DNA of 64,000 bases from Coprococcus comes ATCC 27758 (GCF_025149785.1 NZ_CP102277.1:1488001-1552000), one strand, 5' to 3'; shown: positions 23,452 to 32,752, counted from the stretch's first letter. Notes: generated by a model from the letters alone, not told the origin. Program-made: numbers and translations.

Positions 23452-23841
23452 ATGTCGATCAAGCCGCATTATGCCGATCTGATATATACAGAAAGGAAGC
23501 GCTTCGAATATCGAAAGAGGGCTCCAAAACTGGTTGATTTGCCGATTCTCCTGTATGAGACGGCACCGGTCCAGAAGGTGACGGGCATTATCGCCGATTG
23601 GTCGATACTACAGGCGTCTCCGGAGGCCGTGTGGACGTATTCGAAGACCCATAGCGGCTTGACGGCTGACAGGTTCTTTGGATATTACGAGGGGTGCGAT
23701 AAGGCCGTTGCCATCCGTATCTATTCAGTTGTTCCGTTCAAGGATTCGCTTGAGCTGCAAACCTTGAATCCTGAACTGAAACGGCCGCCCCAATCGTTTT
23801 GCTATGTACGATCCGAACTCGACTTGCCAATGAAAGGATGA
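23452..23841 (+). CDS. ASCH/PUA-like domain protein
   Basis: The conserved domain begins at MSIKPHYADLIYTERKRFEY, matching the LSIKPxYaxxIxxGxKxxEfRk start of ASCH proteins from phages and plasmids. I place the start at 23452 because the promoter covers the earlier ATG at 23410, but that longer form (143 residues) cannot be excluded. ASCH folds bind RNA or nucleic-acid bases. The gene is followed after 3 bases by a Cys-rich gene and then by a NUMOD1-like gene, forming a three-gene operon. Confidence 0.75.
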   Translation: MSIKPHYADLIYTERKRFEYRKRAPKLVDLPILLYETAPVQKVTGIIADWSILQASPEAVWTYSKTHSGLTADRFFGYYEGCDKAVAIRIYSVVPFKDSLELQTLNPELKRPPQSFCYVRSELDLPMKG

Positions 23842-23844
23842 GCT

Positions 23845-24078
23845 ATGGTTTCCGATAACGATCTTCGCGTATCAGACCGAGGATTTCAGAAAGAACAGGC
23901 ACGAGAGAAAAGGGTCTGCAGCCTGTGTGCACACTGCATTCAGAATCCCCATGTTCGCGACAAGCGTCATAGACCGGAGGACATCCAGGTTCAATATCTG
24001 TGCGTCAGGCGTGGAGAGGGACATGCCTTTGAAACCGGACATGGCAATACATGCAGCTATTGGAAGGAACGTCCATGA
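23845..24078 (+). CDS. Small Cys-rich (zinc-binding?) protein
   Basis: AAAGGATGAGCT precedes the ATG, 3 bases after the ASCH gene. The 77-residue product contains CSLCAHCIQNPHVRDKRHRP and, 20 residues later, a single Cys and CSYWKERP; the four to five cysteines could bind one zinc. The tail EGHAFETGHGNTCSYW is typical of small Cys-rich proteins of actinobacterial elements. Function is unknown. Its stop overlaps the next start (ATGA). Confidence 0.65.
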   Translation: MVSDNDLRVSDRGFQKEQAREKRVCSLCAHCIQNPHVRDKRHRPEDIQVQYLCVRRGEGHAFETGHGNTCSYWKERP

Positions 24079-24287
24079 GCGATATCGACATCTACGCAGG
24101 GCTTGGAGGCGGTAAGAAACGGGTCCGTCGCGATGACGGGAAGATCTTCGACAGTATCGCCGCGGCGAGTATGTCTGCATACGGATATGCGGGGAGTGGG
24201 ATCAAACGGGCGATTACCACAGGACGCAAGGCGAAGGGGCATCATTGGTACTGGGCAGACGAAATTTCAGAAGATTCTCAGAGGTAG
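24075..24287 (+). CDS. Single NUMOD1-like DNA-binding unit
   Basis: ATG at 24075 overlaps the previous stop by 4 bases and has GGAAGGAACGTCC before it. The 70-residue product reads VRRDDGKIFDSIAAASMSAY then GSGIKRAITTGRKAKGHHWY, a strand-turn-HTH module as in NUMOD1 and in the repeats of the 9053 protein. It is the third gene of the ASCH operon and probably binds DNA. No nuclease domain is attached. Confidence 0.65.
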   Translation: MSDIDIYAGLGGGKKRVRRDDGKIFDSIAAASMSAYGYAGSGIKRAITTGRKAKGHHWYWADEISEDSQR

Positions 24288-24301
24288 TACTCTAGTATCG
24301 T

Positions 24302-24310
24302 GGTATACTG
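24302..24310 (+). promoter_or_regulatory. Promoter and structured leader of the CAP surface protein
   Basis: GTAGTACTCTAGTATCGTGG then TATACT. The 90-base leader carries the hairpin GCTGTCA/TGACAGC at about 24350-24374, before the ribosome binding site GAAAGGA. Confidence 0.65.
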
Positions 24311-24401
24311 ATACACGTCAAGAAAACAGGGCGTTACTAAACGAAATTGGCTGTCATCCGCTATAGTTGACAGCACGTTTCACAGAAAGGACGAAAGATT
24401 C

Positions 24402-27400
24402 ATGTACGAGAAGAAACACGCACTGCCAAGCAAAAAGTTTCACGCCCCGAAGGGGATCGCACGTCTGACCGTCACCGCGGCGACCATGGCCGCCATGACC
24501 GGATCGAGCCTCATCTCACCGTTCACGGCATTCGCCCAGACCGGTGACGGGGGCACACAGCACCCCGCCGTGATGTCGCCGATCGCCGCCCACGCCGGCG
24601 CGGCATCCGGTACCGGCGCGAAATCCGCCGCACAGACCATCGCGGACCTGCAGAAGGCAGTCAACGAGGCGAAGGCGAAGGAGGACGCCGCCAAGGCAGC
24701 CTACGATGAGGCCGCCGGTCCCTACAACGAGGCGGCTTCCGCCCGCGACCAGGCCAAGGCATCCTACGATTCGGCAGTCAGCGCCGGCACGGCAGCCGAC
24801 CGAGCGGCAATGGACGAGTACGCCCGTCAGGTCGCGGAGGGCAAGGACGCCGCCGATGCCGCCGGCAAGGACCTCGAGCAGGCGAAGGCAGGTCTCGCAG
24901 ACGCCAAGGCCGATGCGTCCGAGAAGGACGAAGCGTACCAGTCCGCCCTCAAGGCGGCCCAGGATGCCAAGGACGCCCTCGATAAGGCCAAGGCAGATGC
25001 CGTAAGCGCCACCCCGGAGGCAATCAGTGCCGCCGAACAGGCCGTGCGCGACGCCCAGGCTGCCGTGGAAAGGGCACAGGCCGGCCTCGCCAACGCCAAC
25101 GCGACGCTTGCCGATGCCCAGTCCAAGCTGGTTGCGGCCCAGTCTGCAAAGGATTCCGCCGACGCCGTCCTCGCCGCAGCCCAGCAGAACAAGGACGCGG
25201 CGGATGCGAAGGCCGCAGCCGCCAGCGCCGCCTACGAGAAGGCGAAAGCAGACCTCGCCGCAGCGGAGGCAGGCGCCAGCGGTCCGGAGTACGATGCGGC
25301 AAAACAGAAGGTCGCGGACGCGGAGGCAACCCTCGCCGCCGCACAAGCGGCACAGTCCCAGTGCGAGTCCGAGCTCGAGCAGGTGCAGTCCGCCGCGGCA
25401 ACGGCACAGACCGAGCTAAATGATGCCCAGGCGGCTCTCTCCGTAAAGCAGCAGGCCGCGGTCGATGCCGCGTCCGGCGTGAACGACGCCCAGTCCGCAC
25501 TCGATGCCGCGAACTCCGACCTCGATGCGGCCAAGCAGGCGAACGCCGATGCCATCGCCAAGCTGGATGCCGCGAAGCAGGCTGTCAAGGACGCCGAGTC
25601 CGCCAAGGCAGCCGCCGACGTAGAGCTTACGAACGCCAAGACCGCAAAGGATACCGCTGACGCGGCCGTGACCGCCGCCCAGCAGAAGGTCGACGAGGCA
25701 CAGGCGAAACTCGACTCCGCCGATGCGCAGCTAAAGCAGGGAGCCATCGGCTTCTTCAAGGCCATGGGTGCCGATTCAGCCATCGAGATCATCCAGAACT
25801 GTACACACAAGGACTACACCGAGGTCGGAAACAGCCTCGATGCGACCAGTCTCGACAGCATGCTCGCGGCAATCCCGTACATGAAGTCCATCAACGAGTA
25901 TCGCAAGTCCGTCGGTCTCTCCGAACTCCAGGTCACCTATAAGCTCATTGCAGCGGCGATAGCCAACGCAAACTATTCCGATGTCAAGTTTGGACATTCC
26001 ATGCAGTTCGATACGACCGAAAACCTCGCATGGAATTATGGAACCGATCCGAAACCGCAGTGGGTTGACCAAGAAAAGGCTTTCTTCGATCAGGCGGTTC
26101 AGGAGCTCTATGGCGTCACCGGTCTAACCGGTAAGGATGCCGTAGATTTCTACAAGACGCATAGCGGGATTGAATCCTATGTCAACCAGCACTTCAAGGT
26201 TGCCGGATATCCCGCAACCGTCGGTCACTACCTGCATGTCATCAGCCCCGAAATCGGCTATATGGGCATGGCAGTCTGCAGCAAGGGAACCTTGAACGGC
26301 TGGCAGACCGACAGCCTCGATACCGCAAACCTTGGTTGGGCAGGTTCAGGCTGGAACATGAATCCCATGTCCGTCGACGAGTACGAGCAGAATCTGACCT
26401 CCTACATCAACGGCCTGAAGAGCGCCAAGAGCGCACTCGACGTAGCCAAGGCCGATCTCGCATCCAAGAAGCAGGCAGCCGCCGGCGCCGCCACAACCGT
26501 CCAGCAGAAGCAGGTCGCGGTGGATTCCGCACAGGCAGGTGTCGATGCCGCAAAGCAGGGTGTTGCCGATGCCCAGCGTGCCGTCGATGCCACCAAGGCT
26601 GATGTCGCCGCCAAGCAGCAGGGCGTCACGGATGCCCAGACCGAGCTTGATGCGGCGAAATCGGACCTCGATGCCGCCAACGCGGCAGTCGATACGGCAA
26701 AGTCGACCGTCCAGCAGAAGCAGGTCGCCTTTGATGCTGCCAACGCAGCCGTAATGACCGCACAGTCTAAGTTGGATTCCGCCAAGGCGGACACCGCTGC
26801 TAAGCAGCAGGGCGTAGACGATGCGAACGCCGACCTCGCGAAGTTCTTCCAGGACGTCGCCGACGCCAAGAAGGCGGTCGATACCGCAAAGAGCGTCCAT
26901 GACGCGGCGGCAGCCGACCAGGCCGAGAAGGCGGCAGTCCTCGCAGCCGCCAAGCAAAAGGCGAACGGCACCGCACGCGCCCTCGCGGATGCCCAGCGTG
27001 CCGTCGATGCCGCAAAGGCCGACACCGGCGTTGCCGCCGACAGGCTCACCGGCTCCCAGACCGATCTTGTGGGCGCACAGTCGAACCTCGACATCCTCAC
27101 CGGTCTTGCCGCGAAGCTCGCAGAGACACAGCAGCGCGAGCAGGATGCAGTAAAGGCCGTCAATGACACCAAGGCCGCGCTCGATGCCGCGAAGGCGGAT
27201 GCCATCGCCGCCGAGTCCCTGGTCTCCGCCGCCGAGCAGGCAAAGGCGCAGGCAGACGCCAAGCTGTCGAAGCTGAACTCCATCGATGCCGGCGCGGCGA
27301 TCGCTTCCGGCCATGATGTGAACGCGGATGACGCCCTCAACGCGCTTTTCGCCGCAGCAGTCGAGGCACGTGCCAAGGTCGCTCCTGCCAAGGCCATCCT

Positions 27401-27725
27401 GGACGAGAAGCAGGCCGCGGTGGACGGGCTCCAGTCCGGCTATGATGCGGCACTCGCCGCCTACGAGCAGGCGAAGTCCGACCGCATCGCAGCGGAGCAG
27501 AAGCTTTCCGATGAGATCGCACGACAGGAGGCAGAGGAGGCGGCAAAGCAGCAGGCGGCATACACCCCGAAGCACCTCGCCGGCACGGATACCGCCCAGC
27601 CCGGCAACCTCGCCCAGACCGGTGACCGCGCGGGACTCATCGGCGAGACGTTCGTCATCGGCGGTACCGTCCTCGTGGCAGCCGGCGTCTTCCTCGATCA
27701 AAAGAAGCGCCGCGAGCAGATGTAG
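24402..27725 (+). CDS. Large sortase-anchored coiled-coil protein with a CAP domain
   Basis: The 1107-residue protein has a Sec signal peptide with a basic start and a hydrophobic core (VTAATMAAMTGSSLISPFTA) cut after TAFAQ-like residues. Two long Ala/Lys/Asp coiled-coil arms (about 75-445 and 670-1060) flank a CAP/SCP-like domain (about 450-660) with ENLAWNYGTD, VQELYGVTGLTG and VGHYLHVISPEIGYMGMAV, including the HYLHVISP-type strand of bacterial CAP proteins. The C-terminus is a cell-wall sorting signal: LAQTGD, a membrane segment (VIGGTVLVAAGVFL) and KKRREQM. It likely projects from the cell wall as an adhesin during mating contact. GC content is higher than in nearby small genes. Confidence 0.85.
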   Translation: MYEKKHALPSKKFHAPKGIARLTVTAATMAAMTGSSLISPFTAFAQTGDGGTQHPAVMSPIAAHAGAASGTGAKSAAQTIADLQKAVNEAKAKEDAAKAAYDEAAGPYNEAASARDQAKASYDSAVSAGTAADRAAMDEYARQVAEGKDAADAAGKDLEQAKAGLADAKADASEKDEAYQSALKAAQDAKDALDKAKADAVSATPEAISAAEQAVRDAQAAVERAQAGLANANATLADAQSKLVAAQSAKDSADAVLAAAQQNKDAADAKAAAASAAYEKAKADLAAAEAGASGPEYDAAKQKVADAEATLAAAQAAQSQCESELEQVQSAAATAQTELNDAQAALSVKQQAAVDAASGVNDAQSALDAANSDLDAAKQANADAIAKLDAAKQAVKDAESAKAAADVELTNAKTAKDTADAAVTAAQQKVDEAQAKLDSADAQLKQGAIGFFKAMGADSAIEIIQNCTHKDYTEVGNSLDATSLDSMLAAIPYMKSINEYRKSVGLSELQVTYKLIAAAIANANYSDVKFGHSMQFDTTENLAWNYGTDPKPQWVDQEKAFFDQAVQELYGVTGLTGKDAVDFYKTHSGIESYVNQHFKVAGYPATVGHYLHVISPEIGYMGMAVCSKGTLNGWQTDSLDTANLGWAGSGWNMNPMSVDEYEQNLTSYINGLKSAKSALDVAKADLASKKQAAAGAATTVQQKQVAVDSAQAGVDAAKQGVADAQRAVDATKADVAAKQQGVTDAQTELDAAKSDLDAANAAVDTAKSTVQQKQVAFDAANAAVMTAQSKLDSAKADTAAKQQGVDDANADLAKFFQDVADAKKAVDTAKSVHDAAAADQAEKAAVLAAAKQKANGTARALADAQRAVDAAKADTGVAADRLTGSQTDLVGAQSNLDILTGLAAKLAETQQREQDAVKAVNDTKAALDAAKADAIAAESLVSAAEQAKAQADAKLSKLNSIDAGAAIASGHDVNADDALNALFAAAVEARAKVAPAKAILDEKQAAVDGLQSGYDAALAAYEQAKSDRIAAEQKLSDEIARQEAEEAAKQQAAYTPKHLAGTDTAQPGNLAQTGDRAGLIGETFVIGGTVLVAAGVFLDQKKRREQM

Positions 27726-27749
27726 TGCAAATCGCATAACGACTCGGAA

Positions 27750-27781
27750 AGGGGAATCCCGCAAAAGGGATTCCCTTTTTT
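27750..27781 (+). terminator. Terminator of the CAP surface protein gene
   Basis: AGGGGAATCCC and GGGATTCCCT form the stem and are followed by TTTTTTC. Confidence 0.85.
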
Positions 27782-28125
27782 CGTCTTGCCAGCCACGGTT
27801 TGCGTCTTGACCGTCCATTTCCCAGCTTCCGCAGCGCCCTTAAAATCATATGGTTTACCTGCGTCGTTGGGACAATTGACGATGATTCATTGGGACGATT
27901 GACGGTAATCTGTGGTGACGATTTTCCCTTTTCCGCAGAAGCGCGAAGCAGGCAATAAAATATCGAAAATGAGGACCTATGGGTTCTTTCAACTCATAGG
28001 CTAAACCGCCATTCAGAGCTTGAACTTCGCTTTTTCTGGCACACAGACAAACGAGGCTTTCGTTCTGGTTATCGACGTCCCGGTGCCGACGCAGGGCTTT
28101 TTTAAGTACAAACAGTATGGTATTG

Positions 28126-28134
28126 TGGTATAAT
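28126..28134 (+). promoter_or_regulatory. Promoter of the Pif1-like helicase operon
   Basis: GTATGGTATTGTGGTATAAT: two tandem GGTAT blocks, the second being a consensus extended -10. Confidence 0.65.
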
Positions 28135-28172
28135 CCTACTACATCAAAAAGACCGACGTACAAAAGGGGAAA

Positions 28173-28460
28173 GTGATACCGATGTTCGAGTATGAGCAGG
28201 AGACCTACGGCAGCAAGGGCCGTGAGAGGATCCGTGCGGCGGCGATGGCCCACACGGGAAAGAAGGGGAAGGTCCTTCTTCCTCCGACGCGCCGCCAGAA
28301 GGCTGAAGGTCTCGATAAGGTTGAGGTTGATGTCTGCTTTGAGTCGGCGAGCAGTAATTTCCTGGTTTGTTCGACGTTGCCGACACGTAGGAACAAGCAG
28401 CATCGCATCACCGTGACGTATGCGCAGATCGCCAGTGGGGAAGTGAAAGTGAAATGGTAA
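28173..28460 (+). CDS. Small basic protein upstream of the helicase
   Basis: GTG at 28173 or ATG at 28182 are the possible starts; AAGGGGAAA lies close before both. The product (about 92-95 residues) is basic (RIRAAAMAHTGKKGKVLLPP, TRRQKAEGLDKVEVDVCF) and ends in a short beta-rich part. Its end overlaps the start of the Pif1-like helicase by 7 bases, so they are coupled. No family is recognised. Confidence 0.6.
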   Translation: MIPMFEYEQETYGSKGRERIRAAAMAHTGKKGKVLLPPTRRQKAEGLDKVEVDVCFESASSNFLVCSTLPTRRNKQHRITVTYAQIASGEVKVKW

Positions 28461-29959
28461 TCGATGAGACTGAGCTGGAGGGTCTGACCGAAGACCAGCG
28501 GGACGCCTACATTGCCCTGAAGGAGGGGCGTAACGTCTTCCTTTCCGGTAACGCCGGCACGGGCAAGAGCTATGTGCTCAACCGGTTCATCGATGACCTT
28601 GAGGCCCGTAGCGTTCCCTACACGGCGATGGCGCCGACGGGTATCGCGGCGCTCAACATGCACAATGGCTCGACCATCCACCGTACTCTGCAGGTGAGCG
28701 CCGGCGTATGCAACCCGTTCGAGAAGATTCGTCCCCGCAAGGTCCTGACGGTCGCGGAGGTCATCATCATCGATGAGATCTCGATGTGCCGCATCGACCT
28801 TTTCGATTACGTCATGCGCATGATCTCTGATGCGCAGGTCTCGTCCGGTCGAAAGCAGGTCGTGCTCGTCGGTGATTTCTTCCAGCTTCCCCCGGTCATC
28901 ACGGAAGATGACCGTGCGATCCTCATGAAGCTGTACCCCGGCAATTTCGAGGGTTGGGCGTTTGAATCCGATTACTGGGACGGATTCGACTTCGAGCCGC
29001 ACATCCTGAAGAAGGTCGTGCGCCAGGACGATCCGGAGTACATCGGGAACCTGAATCTCGCGCGTAACGGCGATGAGTCATGCATCCCGTATTTCAACGA
29101 GCATTCCGTATCGGATCGCAAATACGCGCCCAAGGATGCCCTGTTCCTATGCTCGAACAACAGGCTTGCATCGAATATCAATACGGAGAGCGTGTCGGAG
29201 CTGAGCGGGAAGAAATACACCTATCAGGCCAGCGCGACGGGAAAGGTGAACAAGGGAGATCGCGCGGCCGACGATAAGATCACCCTATGCGCCGGTGCCC
29301 GCGTCATGTCGCTCGTCAACGACCCCGAGGGTAAATATGTCAACGGCTCGCAGGGCACGGTCGTGAAATGCACCAAGACGAGCGTGACGGTCGCCTTTGA
29401 TGCCAATCCTGACGAGCCGGTGAAGATTGAGGCTCACACGTGGAAGATCCTCAAATCGGTTGTCGAGGAGTTCGTCGACCCGAAGGGCAAAACGAAAAAC
29501 AAAGTGACTTCTGACACGGTAGGTGAGTTCACGCAAATTCCCCTCAAGCTTGCCTACGCCATCACCATCCATAAGTCCCAGGGTCTTACCTTCGATCGCT
29601 GCACCGTCCACACGAAGACCTTCGCCGCCGGGCAACTCTACGTCGGTCTGTCCCGTTGCTCCAACATCGAGGGGCTTACCATCTTCCCGAAGATGGAGAA
29701 GAACCGACTCCATGCGAGTCGCGAAGTCATTGACTTCTATGCGCGTATGGAGAAGAAGGCGAGTGAGGGCACAGTCCAACTGGAGTGCCCACAGCGGTTC
29801 AGCGAGCAGGTCAAGGCCTATATCGCCGACCTTCTGGAGAAGGAGAAGGCTGCCGAAAAGCAGGCCGCGCCCGTCAACTCAGCTGTCGAGGAGGCTCTTC
29901 CATGGGAGCGCGAAGACGCACCCGGCAGGGACTATCAATCCACGTGGAATCAGTTTTAG
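28454..29959 (+). CDS. Pif1/RecD-like superfamily 1B DNA helicase
   Basis: The 501-residue protein has Walker A GNAGTGKSYVLNRF, motif Ia YTAMAPTGIAALNM followed by GSTIHRTL, Walker B VIIIDEISMCR, motif III LVGDFFQLPPV and, near the C-terminus, YAITIHKSQGLTFDRCTVH with LYVGLSRC (motifs V and VI). This is the layout of Pif1-family 5'-3' DNA helicases found on mobile elements. It probably takes part in plasmid replication or repair. The dUTPase gene follows after 14 bases in the same operon. Confidence 0.9.
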   Translation: MVIDETELEGLTEDQRDAYIALKEGRNVFLSGNAGTGKSYVLNRFIDDLEARSVPYTAMAPTGIAALNMHNGSTIHRTLQVSAGVCNPFEKIRPRKVLTVAEVIIIDEISMCRIDLFDYVMRMISDAQVSSGRKQVVLVGDFFQLPPVITEDDRAILMKLYPGNFEGWAFESDYWDGFDFEPHILKKVVRQDDPEYIGNLNLARNGDESCIPYFNEHSVSDRKYAPKDALFLCSNNRLASNINTESVSELSGKKYTYQASATGKVNKGDRAADDKITLCAGARVMSLVNDPEGKYVNGSQGTVVKCTKTSVTVAFDANPDEPVKIEAHTWKILKSVVEEFVDPKGKTKNKVTSDTVGEFTQIPLKLAYAITIHKSQGLTFDRCTVHTKTFAAGQLYVGLSRCSNIEGLTIFPKMEKNRLHASREVIDFYARMEKKASEGTVQLECPQRFSEQVKAYIADLLEKEKAAEKQAAPVNSAVEEALPWEREDAPGRDYQSTWNQF

Positions 29960-29973
29960 GGAAAGGTATTTCA

Positions 29974-30405
29974 ATGCAAATCGAGACTGTCGCAAAAGAG
30001 GGGTTTCTGCCCGTCCGTGTTCACCCGACGGACGCTGGCGCCGATCTACGCGCCGATATTCCGGAGCCGGTGACGCTCCAGCCGCGCGAATCGACCTTTT
30101 TCAATACCGGAATCGAGGTCGCCATTCCTGAGGGCTATTTCGGTGCGTTGGCGATCCGCTCCAGCCTTGCCTGCAAGCATGGTCTGATGCTTGCGAACTC
30201 TCTTGGAATTATCGATTCGTGCTATCGGGGTCCCGTAAAGGCGAAGTTGGTGAACATCGGAAGGCGCCCCTACACGATCAACCCCGGGGACCGTATCGCT
30301 CAATTGCTCATTATCCCATGCGTCCATGCAACGTTTGTCCAGGTTGACGAACTTCCTGAAAGCGATCGCGGGACAGGCGGGTTCGGCAGTACGGGTGCCC
30401 AGTAG
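29974..30405 (+). CDS. dut: dUTP diphosphatase
   Basis: GGGAAAGGTATTTCA precedes the ATG. The 143-residue protein has all five trimeric dUTPase motifs: DAGADLRA, RSSLA, GIIDSCYRGPVKAKLVN with the catalytic Asp, PGDRIAQLL and the C-terminal RGTGGFGSTG. It cleaves dUTP to dUMP and pyrophosphate and lowers uracil in new DNA. In an element it would protect replication, together with the helicase upstream. A terminator at 30423 follows directly. Confidence 0.95.
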   Translation: MQIETVAKEGFLPVRVHPTDAGADLRADIPEPVTLQPRESTFFNTGIEVAIPEGYFGALAIRSSLACKHGLMLANSLGIIDSCYRGPVKAKLVNIGRRPYTINPGDRIAQLLIIPCVHATFVQVDELPESDRGTGGFGSTGAQ

Positions 30406-30422
30406 GCAAATGGTTGAAATGA

Positions 30423-30447
30423 CGGGCTTCTTTCAAGGAGCCCGTTT
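30423..30447 (+). terminator. Terminator between dut and the membrane protein gene
   Basis: CGGGCTTC pairs with AGGAGCCCG and is followed by TTTTGC. It lies before the ribosome binding site of the next gene, so expression of that gene needs readthrough or an own promoter. Confidence 0.7.
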
Positions 30448-30472
30448 TGCTTGGCGAGAGGTGGAGAGGTAT

Positions 30473-32017
30473 ATGGTGTTGGACCGAGTGCATACCGAGA
30501 AATCGGACAGCGGGGATAGCATACGCCCGTTGCGCATGCTTTCGTACATCACTGCGGCAATGGTATCGATTTTTGTTGCGTGGTTTACGGGATATATCCG
30601 TATAGACGGGACGTTGGACACGGACGGCTGGTTCCTTTTGGCAACGGGACGTGAGATTGTGCACAACGGGATTCCCTTCGAGAACCCGTGGTCACTGGAT
30701 TCCGGGCAGGGCATTATTGTCCAGCAATGGCTGCACGATGTATGGCTTTATGGCTGGTATTCCCTTGCGGGCTATACCGGCGTCGCCACATCGGTGGTGG
30801 TTCCGCTGGCGATAGCGGCCATCGCCTATTATTTTTTAATTGAAAGGCTGACGAGAGGTTGCCGACACCAAGGGATCACTTGGCTGCTGTATGCGGTCGG
30901 TTTCTTTTATATGTTTACCTACATCTCGATACGGCCTACCTTGTGGTCTGCCGGTTGCCTGTTCGTGACGTTGAATATCCTCTTTGCATGGCACGAGGAC
31001 GGTAACGTTCGGGCACTTTGGCTTCTTCCGGCAGTCACCTTGCTTCAGGTGAATCTTCAGGCGGCGATGTGGCCCCTATGTTTGGCGGCGTGCCTGTCTT
31101 TCCTTTTACCGGAAATAGGGGAACTGCATATCAAGACGTTTAAGACCGACATGGTCGCCTGGTACACCTATCGAATTCCTCTATTGAGGGCGTGTCTCTT
31201 GATGTGCATAGCCTCACTTTTCAATCCCTACGGATTCGGCGGGGCGATCTACACAGTGCTCTCTATGGGAGCCGCGTCCTACGGCAATGTCATTAGCGAG
31301 ATGCGTCCATTTATCTCAAGTCCGAATGATTCCTATGGCATCGTCTGCACGATGGTGTGTATCGTCATTCCCGTTGCCATCGCAATCATTAAAGGAAAGG
31401 TTCCGAACACCGGCGTGCTTGCATTTTGGATTGCGGCGATGGTGATGGGCGTTCTGAAAATCCGGTGTTTTTGGATTGCCTGGACGGTTTCTTTTGTTGT
31501 TTGCGCCTATCTGTGCGGCATTGGCAGAACCGGCATCGAACGCGAGGAAGAGGGCAGCGCGATACGGCTGATGCCCGTCCTGTTTATAGGAGTGCTGTTG
31601 GCGACCTCGGTTTTAAACGCCTCGGAAGCGGCCAGTTCTTTGGATGGCACGACGGCGTCTGGGTGGTCGGCATTCGATCAAGAAACGGCACCGATTGTCG
31701 ACGCACTAAAGGGTACGGATGCACGCATTTTCTCCAGCGACGATACCTTGATGAATTATTTTGAGTGGGAAGACATAAAGGTAAGCTACGATATGCGACC
31801 CGAAATCTGGGCTAAGGCAATTGCCGGCGAGCGTACCCATGATGATTACAAGCGCTATGTCGATGTCGTGAATGCAAAAAGCTTCAAGACGCTTGATGAC
31901 GGATATTGGGATGTGGCTATCATTCGAAAGGATGAGCAGCGACTATTTGAAAAAGAAGTTAGGGGAAGCGAGAAGATTGTAAGTACTTCCCGGTATTGCC
32001 TATACAGGCTGAAATGA
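30473..32017 (+). CDS. Polytopic membrane protein, GT-C-like (paralogue of 10423)
   Basis: ATG at 30473 follows GGAGAGGTAT. The 514-residue protein has about ten membrane segments and the outer loop LDTDGWFLLATGREIVHNGI followed by PFENPW, as in GT-C-type proteins that use lipid-linked sugars. A soluble tail of about 90 residues (FSSDDTLMNYFEWEDIKVSY) follows. The arrangement matches the protein at 10423 (DAQYMCAAGRWIIANGHLP), so the element carries two members. A role in glycosylating surface proteins is inference. Confidence 0.68.
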   Translation: MVLDRVHTEKSDSGDSIRPLRMLSYITAAMVSIFVAWFTGYIRIDGTLDTDGWFLLATGREIVHNGIPFENPWSLDSGQGIIVQQWLHDVWLYGWYSLAGYTGVATSVVVPLAIAAIAYYFLIERLTRGCRHQGITWLLYAVGFFYMFTYISIRPTLWSAGCLFVTLNILFAWHEDGNVRALWLLPAVTLLQVNLQAAMWPLCLAACLSFLLPEIGELHIKTFKTDMVAWYTYRIPLLRACLLMCIASLFNPYGFGGAIYTVLSMGAASYGNVISEMRPFISSPNDSYGIVCTMVCIVIPVAIAIIKGKVPNTGVLAFWIAAMVMGVLKIRCFWIAWTVSFVVCAYLCGIGRTGIEREEEGSAIRLMPVLFIGVLLATSVLNASEAASSLDGTTASGWSAFDQETAPIVDALKGTDARIFSSDDTLMNYFEWEDIKVSYDMRPEIWAKAIAGERTHDDYKRYVDVVNAKSFKTLDDGYWDVAIIRKDEQRLFEKEVRGSEKIVSTSRYCLYRLK

Positions 32018-32051
32018 GATCTGGGTTTGATTGCATTATATGGTAGTACCG

Positions 32052-32060
32052 TGGTATGAT
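32052..32060 (+). promoter_or_regulatory. Promoter of the phosphoesterase gene
   Basis: TATGGTAGTACCGTGGTATGATTG contains TGGTATGAT after the common upstream block. Confidence 0.6.
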
Positions 32061-32104
32061 TGATTTTGTAAATCATACATAATGCAAAAGGGAGGTAGGG
32101 AAAT

Positions 32105-32740
32105 ATGATCTGGTTTACTAGCGATACCCATTTCGGGCATGAGAACGTGCTGAAGTTCACCGACCGCCCGTGGGAGACGATTTGGCAGATGAACGATGCC
32201 ATCGTCGACAGCATCAACGGCAGGGTTGCCGTGGACGACGAGCTCTACATCCTGGGGGATTTCTCATTCAAGATGACCGCCCAGGACGCCTATGCCCTGC
32301 GCAAGCGGATCGCCTGCAGGCGCATCCACCTCGTCCCGGGAAACCACGACAAGGACTGGACCCAGCCGGCGGTCGCTGGCGCCTTCACCGTGGAGCCGCC
32401 GATCTGCGTGCTCAAGATCGACGGGCAGAAGATCGTCCTGAGCCATTACCCCATGGCCGACTGGCAGGGTATGGGCCATGGATCGTGGCACCTCCACGGA
32501 CACATCCACAGCGGCGGCGGCGCGTACAACGAGTTCAACCGCAAGCAGGGCCTTCTGCGCTACGACGTCGGTTGCGATGCCAACGGGCACTCCCCGGTGA
32601 GCCTCGACGAGCTGAGGGAATGGTTCGCCGGAGTCGACGAGCCGTGCGACCGGGTGAAATGGCCCTGGTGGGTCAACGAGACCGGCGACAGGCAGGTCGA
32701 GCGCGAGCTGGCGGCGTACAAGCGGAAAGAGCAATCGTAA
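32105..32740 (+). CDS. Metallophosphoesterase, calcineurin-like
   Basis: GGGAGGTAGGGAAAT precedes the ATG. The 211-residue protein has the metal motifs in order: SDTHFGHENV, LGDFSF, VPGNHDKDW, LSHYPMADWQ and WHLHGHIHSGG. This is the small phosphoesterase type common in phages and plasmids; substrates may be cyclic nucleotides or phosphorylated nucleic acids. The gene is clearly richer in G and C than its neighbours, a sign of separate acquisition. A terminator follows at 32753. Confidence 0.9.
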   Translation: MIWFTSDTHFGHENVLKFTDRPWETIWQMNDAIVDSINGRVAVDDELYILGDFSFKMTAQDAYALRKRIACRRIHLVPGNHDKDWTQPAVAGAFTVEPPICVLKIDGQKIVLSHYPMADWQGMGHGSWHLHGHIHSGGGAYNEFNRKQGLLRYDVGCDANGHSPVSLDELREWFAGVDEPCDRVKWPWWVNETGDRQVERELAAYKRKEQS

Positions 32741-32752
32741 TAGACAGAAAGA

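Larger units (their letters stand above)
27726..28172. other. Gene-free stretch with direct repeats
   Basis: After the terminator it has two near-identical 15-mers (TTGGGACAATTGACG at 27867 and TTGGGACGATTGACG at 27890), a hairpin CCTATGGGTTCTTTCAACTC/ATAGG near 27976, and the promoter at 28126. No coding sequence is supported. Confidence 0.6.

Noticed and set aside
24516-27818. Long minus-strand and shifted frames across the CAP surface protein
   Set aside because: They are by-products of Ala/Lys/Asp-rich repeats with high GC at third positions. The plus frame has signal peptide, domain and sorting signal.
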